Source: Codonopsis lanceolata
Lineage: Eukaryota; Streptophyta; Magnoliopsida; Asterales; Campanulaceae
Length of the DNA stretch: 64,000 nucleotides
Assembly: GCA_013146195.2 (NCBI GenBank)
Contig: CM028378.1
Span: 41,886,925 to 41,950,924 of the forward strand
Reading direction: 5' to 3'
The notes under the pieces: model-generated
Database searches by the model: none
The model's input: only the letters and a program-made list of their open reading frames with translations
Told to the model about the DNA's origin: nothing
Program-made: the position numbers and the translations under genes
In this document: in pieces, positions 58,022 to 64,000 of the stretch
Layout: each line of letters starts with the position of its first letter
Numbering within the stretch: the first letter of the stretch is position 1

Positions 58022-59083
58022 TATATATGTATAGATAAGTACCATTTGTAATTAATAGGCTATGTATAATCATAATTGCTATTAAAAATATTCTACTACT
58101 ATTGACTATTGCCATATATAATAGATAACTGCTATTAACACAATAATTATTTTAATGATTGTGTGAAAATATTACATTAATCTTCAAGTTAATTATAAAA
58201 TAAACCAACTAATTTTTTTAATTTTATAAATCCTCCATGCCAAATTATGTGTATCGTATTCTTATTTGGGACATCCCAAAACAATCTTTGTACAGATACA
58301 TATCAACATAATTTTAAATCATTTCAATCAAAATTGATGCTTGTTCATATGTTTGTGTAAACTTCTTTTTAATATTGACAGTGTATCAAAAGTAAATTAT
58401 TTTTATAAATATAGTATCCAACTAAATATTTTCTAACTTTTGAACGATCTTAGAAAATTATATTTTAAAAGTAATTATATCTAATTCTTAAATAGTTCCA
58501 TTTTGTTCAGAATGACATGACTCTTATTTTTTTCGAATATGTTCGAAAGTAATATTTTATTTTCAATTTTGTAAAAACCTTCAAGTATAAGTCGAAAATA
58601 TCTTTATTATGAGAAAGATGAAAAAAATAACAAAGAAACGTAATAATTTGATATCATTGAAGGATATTTTAAAATAAAATATCTTCATAAAAAAATATCT
58701 TATTTTGAAAGGAAAGTGCTATGTTAAACGACGACCACCACCAATTTGCATACGTTAAAAACACCAACTTCTTTCAAAAAGAAAGTCAAAAGAAGTTTAT
58801 ACTCAATAATAATAGTATTATTTTTTGACAAAAATATTTTTAAAGTATATCAGTTAATCGCGTGTAAAGCGAAAGTGAAAGTGAACCTTCCTAAACTGTC
58901 TGACCCTTTTGCACCTTCGTGGAAAAAGTGTATGCTAGCGGAGCGGATGAAGTATTAAGTATACTGTTTAATGTCTATATATTCAGCTATGGCATTCGTT
59001 CACTTGCAATCAAATTATTTGTATTACTAGCTTTCGTTCTTCCCGGCCAGTGGTTGTCTCCCCTTTATTAATCCCCTTTAGGG
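58022..59083 (+). promoter_or_regulatory. upstream region of the NLP gene
   Basis: AT-rich DNA without a supported gene; the frame 58746-58958 has no known domain. TATATATT lies at 58976-58983, about 100 bases before the ATG at 59084, and is a reasonable TATA box. The section from about 59030 is duplicated upstream of the NLP pseudogene at 26944, so at least part of the leader was copied with it. Confidence 0.4.
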
Positions 59084-61559
59084 ATGATTACTACTTCTAG
59101 TTCTACGGCACAAGAAGTAGAAATTCTTATAAAACTCCTTAGGGCACAAGCAGATCAAGGAATTCTTTTAAAATTCGTGGCTGATATGCGGCCTAAACTC
59201 TCCTGGAGGTCCTCCACAAGCACCTCTCATTTATGGGTTTTCTGGAGCCAAGAAGAAGAAGCAATTAATAGCCTACTTACATCAACAAGTTCGGTTTTGG
59301 CAATTCGAAACCAAATCAAAACTGCACTTTTCTCCCCTATCTGGTTCGATTCAGATGATATTTTGATTCAGTTTTGGGCACCTACGATTGAGAATGGGGG
59401 TCTTACAACTTCACACCAACCTTTCGCTCTTAGCCGTATGAATGAAGATCTCATTCGGTATAGGACCCATTGTGTTTGGTATGAGTGTGGAGTTGGAGAT
59501 GGTATCCTTGGCCGCGTTTTCAGGAACCAAGTCAACGAATTCAGTTCACACGTGAGCTATTACTCAATCAACGATTATCCACTGCGTGAACTCGCTCTAA
59601 GTTGCGGTATCACTGCAATAAGGGCTCTCCCCATATTCCAACATCATTCCTGTGTTTGTGTTGGTGTACTTGAACTCCTTTTAGTCACTCCCAAAACTCT
59701 TTATTTAAATTTCAACTTAAACTCAGTCTTCAAGGACCTTGAGGTTAGTGCCTTCTTAGAATAATTAATTTCTTTCCTTTTTCTATGGATTATTATTAAT
59801 GTCTTCTGTTTCAAACATTTCAAATACTCAGTTACTTATTTTCTGTTTTACTCCTTCCTTGCAGAGCGTAGGTCTGACTACTATAAATCCAAATGAGATA
59901 CGTACAGAAGAGTTACCCAAACAAGTAAGCCAGCCCAGTGAAATTAACTTGTCAATTTTTACTTTAATTTTCCAATAATCTCTTTCAATACAATAATGTT
60001 CTCTAGCATGCATTTAATTAACGTTGCTTGCAAATCAGATACAAGAGAAAGAGGGCATACTCCTAAAACATGTGGCTGACGAAATCACAAACACATTGAA
60101 ACACGCGTGTAAAACATTTCGTTTACCTCTTGCATGTGCTTGGGTTAGATGCACGGAAGAATTAGTGATCTCAATGTCCTACATGATAACCCATGATGAC
60201 AATTATAAGAGGGATTATATCATTGAATACCATCATTACGCTTCTTTTCAAGTCATGAGAGTGGGCCGCGGCCTTCTTGGCAACGCATTCTTGTCGCATA
60301 AACCATACCTCTGTAGAGATGTGACCCAACTTAGCATGAGTGAGTATCCTATGGCACATGCTGTTCACAAGATAGGATTCACCAGTTGTTTTGCAATTGG
60401 CTTGCAGAGTTTTGCCACTGGTAAGCATGATTATGTACTTGAGTTCTTTCTTCCCAAGGGCACGACATATAGCAGATCAGAATATCATAGTTTTCTGTCC
60501 TCAATACTGGCGATATTGAAGCAGCATTTGAAAAGTTTTGAGGCTGTTACAGGAGATCCTGCAGATGACTTATTTATTGAGGTTGATAAGTCATCTTTTA
60601 GTACCGTCTTTGAATCATCGCAAACATGCCCAACTATTGTTACCGACATAGAGTCTGGAGCCTTACAGAATGAAGGTGAGGTTCTGCAGGAAGATTTTTC
60701 CTGTCCTCAATTGGTCACGAACGAGTTAGTCGAGAAAGGAAGTGACTCTGTTGGTCTAGAACAGAGCCAAGTAGCTTGTCTTTCGAAGGAAAAACTTCTA
60801 GTGAAGAAATCAAAGGCGCAAGACGAAAAGAAGGAAAGCTCATGTTCTTATGAAACTCTCAAACAACATTTCGGAATGAAGCTTGACGATGCTGCCGAAA
60901 GCCTTGGCGGTAATTTAAGCAGATTTTTCAACTTGCTATATTCTTCTCATTTTGGGTTCAAATTAATCCCAAAATTTCTGAATATCTCCAATTCTCAAGT
61001 GGCGCACCTACTTTAAAAATGGAAAACCAAAAAATGACAGGTGGGAAAGATTATATTGATCTATGATTTTCCTTGTGCAGTTAGTCGATCCACAGTTAAG
61101 CGTTGGTGTAGGGATCATAACATCCGAAGATGGCCATTTCCAAAGAGAAGCAAAGTTTGTTCAGCGCAACCTATTCCCAAGCAAGTAAATGCACCTATTC
61201 AGGAAAATGATGTACCAATTTCAGAATCTAGCAGGAGAGATCCTTCGTCTTCTGACCTGCCAACAAATTTGGCACCAACACAAGTCGCAAGTACGATGAT
61301 GGTAAAGGTAACATATAGGGATGACATTATAAAGTTTCAACTCTGTTTTCCATTGAGAATGACAAACTTGATGGAGAAAGTGATCCTGAGGTTGAAGTTA
61401 CGTGAAGGAACTTTTAACGTCAAATATCAAGACGATGAAGGTGATTATATTCTACTTGCATGTGATGAGGACCTTCAGGTTTGTATGAATAGTATGAAAT
61501 TATTGAAAGAGAGTCCAATCAAAATGGTGATCGAGTTGATTACCAATGTCGCTCCTTGA
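59084..61559 (+). CDS. NIN-like protein (NLP), RWP-RK and PB1 transcription factor
   Basis: Four exons, 59084-59743, 59865-59924, 60039-60909 and 61081-61559, join in frame to give 689 residues. All introns are GT..AG. Exon 1 (residues 1-220) and most of exon 3 match the GAF-like N-terminal region of NLPs (FDSDDILIQFWAP, GILGRVF, EYHSFLSSILAILKQHLKSF). The RWP-RK domain (about 510-556) is split by intron 3: LKQHFGMKLDDAAESLG, then VSRSTVKRWCRDHNIRRWP. The PB1 domain is at about 603-685 (MVKVTYRDDIIKF, with the basic Lys, and YQDDEGDYILLACDEDLQ, the acidic patch). NLPs are nuclear regulators of nitrate response (family knowledge). It is shorter than the usual 750-1000 residues, and the signature reads RWPFPK where RWPxRK is expected. 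No stop interrupts it. Confidence 0.9.
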
Positions 61560-61829
61560 ATGTGAGTGAGTACATTATGTATTTAGCTTTGTGTACCCGT
61601 GTCTATCGATCTGTATATAATTACTTATGTAGGATCCTCAATGGATTTCCTCCTCATTTATTGAAACTACGTACATTCTCACCTCCATCCTTTGATATAT
61701 GCGATAAATCTTATGAGTTCCAACCTAAGGGGATGTGCCCTGATATATGCGATTCATGGTTCACTAAAGTTCTTGTAACTATCTGCATATTTGGTTATTG
61801 ATTTGGAGAGTTGGTTAAAGGTAGGTATA
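61560..61829. other. 3' flank of the NLP gene
   Basis: Probably the 3' untranslated region and spacer before copia-2. The frame 61556-61801 has no known domain. The phrase tgatatatgcgat occurs twice (61694 and 61741). Confidence 0.4.
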
Positions 61830-62188
61830 AATGAAGGTGGTACAGAAGGAGACACAACAGCAGCTAGCAAAGAACATAAGGACAAAAATACAGAAACCAA
61901 TTCAAGTCTGTAAAAGGTTCAGGGGTATCGAGTGTTATAGTCTGGAAGTGCAAGGGTGTCGAGTGTAACTTTATACAGGCAATTAGAATCAGTTAGTTGC
62001 TTTGTCTCTGTGATGTATGGCTGTTGCATTGAGTTAGTTAGAAGATATTATTCTAACAAACCTGATATATAGGCTTGTAACTCCTTCTGTAATCAACATG
62101 ATTCATAATGATAATCTTCAAAACAAGAGAGAAACATTCTCTCTAGATTCTTCCAAAATTCTGATCTCCATCTTCTCACTTCTGTTCA
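61830..62188 (+). repeat. 5' LTR of copia-2 (left limit approximate)
   Basis: The right edge ...tctgttca at 62188 is fixed by the primer site that follows without a gap. A TATA-like gatatatagg lies at about 62064. The left edge is a guess at a TG near 61830, because the partner LTR is outside the window. Confidence 0.6.
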
Positions 62189-62200
62189 TGGTATCAGAGC
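62189..62200 (+). promoter_or_regulatory. primer binding site of copia-2
   Basis: TGGTATCAGAGC, the complement of the 3' end of initiator methionine tRNA, directly after the LTR. It is the same primer type as in gypsy-2. Confidence 0.93.
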
Positions 62201-62284
62201 ATTCATCTGCTTCAGCATTTCATAACTGAATCCAATTACTCTTTCAGAAATTCGAAATCACGTAAACCTGTAGAACAATCAGAG

Positions 62285-63501
62285 ATGTATGAAGAAAGTC
62301 GAAATCCTGAAGAATCACAGCAAAGATCTCCAACACAACATAACCGAAGAACCACAACCACAATTTCAACAAGAGCGAAATTGATGAATATGAATATGTT
62401 GAGGTACATATTGCAATCCCTTCATCACATCCTCTCTACTTGCATCCGAATGATCATCTAGGAATGAGTTTAATTACTCATGTCCTTACCAATAATAACT
62501 ACAATCAATGGAAGAGAGCAATGATAATTGTCCTATCATCCAAATTAAAACTAGGAATTGTGACTGGTGTCCATAAGAAACCTAATTCCAACTCTAAATA
62601 CCTGGTTCACTGGCAGAGGTGCAATGATATGATCATTTCCTAGATTCTAAATGCTATCTCACCTGAAATTAGTGCTAGTCTAGTATATTTCAAAACTGCC
62701 AAGGAGATCTGGGAGGATTTAGAATGTAGGTTTACTCAAGGCAATGGCACTCAAGTATTTCAAATTAAGAAAGAGATGATGAACTTTCAACAGGGAACTA
62801 TGTCCATTACAACTTACTTTACAAAGTTTAGATCTATTTGGGATGGTTTTGAAGAAGCAAGTAATATGCCAAAGTGTAAGTGTTCATGTTCATGTGGTCT
62901 GATTAAAAGAATGGAGGAATATAATCAGGTCCAAAAAGTTACATAGTTCTTAATTGGTTTAAATGAAGTTTACTCTGGCATTCGTAGCACAATTTTGGCC
63001 ATGACACCTTTACCAAACATAAGTACCTCCTTGTCCTTATTAATGCAAGATGAAAGGATTAAGGAATGCTCAATCTTACAAACACCCAATCCTGTTGCTA
63101 TTGATTCCAATGTATCCACTGCATTGTTTGCCAAAAATTCATCTGTTAATGGAAAAGGATTTACTAATGTTGGTAATGGTAAAGGAACCAACACTTCTGG
63201 ACATGGTAAGAAAGGAAATTCCAAGGGCAGCCTATTCTGTGATCACTGTGGTGGCACAGGTCATTCAAAGGCAACTTGCTTCTTTCTGTTAGGATTCCCA
63301 GAATGGCATAAACTGCATGGAATTAAACCAGATCCAGCAAAGATGCCCAAGAACTTGAAGAATAAATCAAATGCGAATTCTTCTCCTAACCCTACTCATG
63401 TGAATGCTGCTGTTCTGCCAACTGATGCTTCAGAATCTGACAATGGTAATGTTACCATGACTCAAGATCATTATAATCAGCTCATACAATTGATCAATTA
63501 G
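62285..63501 (+). pseudogene. copia-2 gag
   Basis: An ATG at 62285 opens a short frame, and the main gag frame continues in another phase from about 62380 (IPSSHPLYLHPNDHLGM). Conserved blocks follow: NYNQWKRAMIIVLSSKLKLG (Retrotran_gag_3 type), YFKTAKEIWEDLECRFTQG, YFTKFRSIWDG and a zinc knuckle CDHCGGTGHSKATC, followed by a FPEWH motif, complete here unlike in copia-1. TAG stops occur at 62641 and about 62944; at the first, copia-1 has a Trp codon. The frame ends at 63501 after QLIQLIN. The two stops and the early frame change make it non-functional as read. Confidence 0.85.
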
Positions 63502-64000
63502 GGATGCTCTACAAGCAATGCTACTGTTGATCATGTGACTGGTAAGAAATCTATATATCCAAGTATTCCCAATTCTGCTGTCTTCAATACTGTGCATAAT
63601 AAACATACCTGGATAATACTCTAGAGCTACAGACCATATTGTCTCTTTTGTTTCTTTTCTAATCAACCCTAAGCCATTTTCTTCTACTATTTTACTTCCA
63701 AATGGTCTTACAGCTCCAGTGACTCATGTTGGTCAGGTTGATCTACCTATTGGTATTACACTCTTTCATGTGCTGTGTGTACCAGATTTTTCCCTCAATC
63801 TTTTATCTGTAAGCAAATTAACATCTCACAGTCACTGTCACTTAACTTTCTTACCCTCACACTACATCTTCCAAGACTCAATCAACAAGAACTTGAAGGG
63901 GATTGGTAAGCTGGACAATGGCCTGTACAAGCTGGATCTACACATGCTGCTTTACGACCTAGTTTTTCTCTCGCATCATGCTCAAATTCTGCCACTTTTT
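63502..64000 (+). pseudogene. copia-2 protease and start of pre-integrase region
   Basis: The protease region is near 63608: W-I-I, then a frame change and TAG, then ATDHIVSF. The D-S-G triad is therefore damaged by a small indel. Downstream in the shifted frame are typical copia blocks (THVGQVDLPIGI, HVLCVPDFSLNLLSVSKL at 63765-63820, GIGKLDNGLYKL at about 63900). The window ends before the His/Cys zinc site is complete. Confidence 0.75.

Larger units (their letters stand above)
61830..64000 (+). mobile_element. copia-2: 5' part of a Ty1/copia element, cut by the window end
   Basis: 5' LTR, primer site, gag and the start of protease in plus orientation. It runs off the right edge before the integrase catalytic core. 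The gag is similar to that of copia-1. In-frame stops and a frameshift show decay, though less than in copia-1. Confidence 0.85.

Noticed and set aside
61556..61801. 81-codon frame just after the NLP stop codon
   Set aside because: It lies in the likely 3' untranslated region, has no domain and is not continuous with the PB1 end.

Overview
The window is nuclear DNA of a flowering plant, almost certainly a eudicot, from a scaffolded draft assembly. It is AT-rich, its genes have GT..AG introns, and it carries plant-specific families (R2R3-MYB, NIN-like RWP-RK/PB1), nested Ty3/gypsy and Ty1/copia elements, MULEs, Helitron ends and Stowaway MITEs. A run of exactly 100 N (20299-20398) marks a scaffold join. 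The species cannot be fixed from the sequence.

Only two genes look intact. The first is a three-exon R2R3-MYB of the RAX/Blind-like type (minus strand, 7382-6072, 346 residues). The second is a four-exon NIN-like protein gene (plus strand, 59084-61559, 689 residues) with an RWP-RK and a PB1 domain; its RWP-RK signature is unusual. Most of the remainder is transposon or decayed gene sequence.

Layout. 1-6071: intergenic DNA with MITEs. 6072-7382: MYB gene. 8178-8587: tandem repeat. 8588-13520: the 3' end of a minus-strand TAT-like gypsy element, with an LTR, an antisense extra ORF of the putative gypsy-type transposon family, and the last residues of integrase. 13521-20298: a Tekay/Del-like chromovirus (gypsy-1, minus strand) inserted into it and running into the gap. 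20399-26943: a decayed copia element (copia-1, plus strand), itself interrupted by a solo-LTR-like block. 26944-27150 and 35768-36681: two pieces of an NLP pseudogene, split by a second chromovirus (gypsy-2, minus strand, 27151-35767). Gypsy-2 carries an extra ORF ahead of gag whose N-terminus resembles the histone H3 tail. 37865-44865: a 3.5-kb tandem duplication; each copy holds an ankyrin-repeat pseudogene broken by the same 746-bp solo LTR. 44875-47664: a MULE with ~470-bp terminal inverted repeats and a perfect 9-bp target duplication. 51217-52370: a second MULE with a perfect 9-bp duplication and a GC-rich interior. 48953-58021: a field of Helitron-like termini. 61830 to the end: the 5' part of a second copia element (copia-2).

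No operon or pathway links the genes. The main interest lies in the order of insertions, the intact NLP and its pseudogene about 23 kb away, the extra ORFs of the two gypsy lineages, and the two MULEs. I did not find a demonstrable new system. The best candidates for something little described are the H3-tail-like extra ORF and the divergent RWP-RK signature of the NLP gene.
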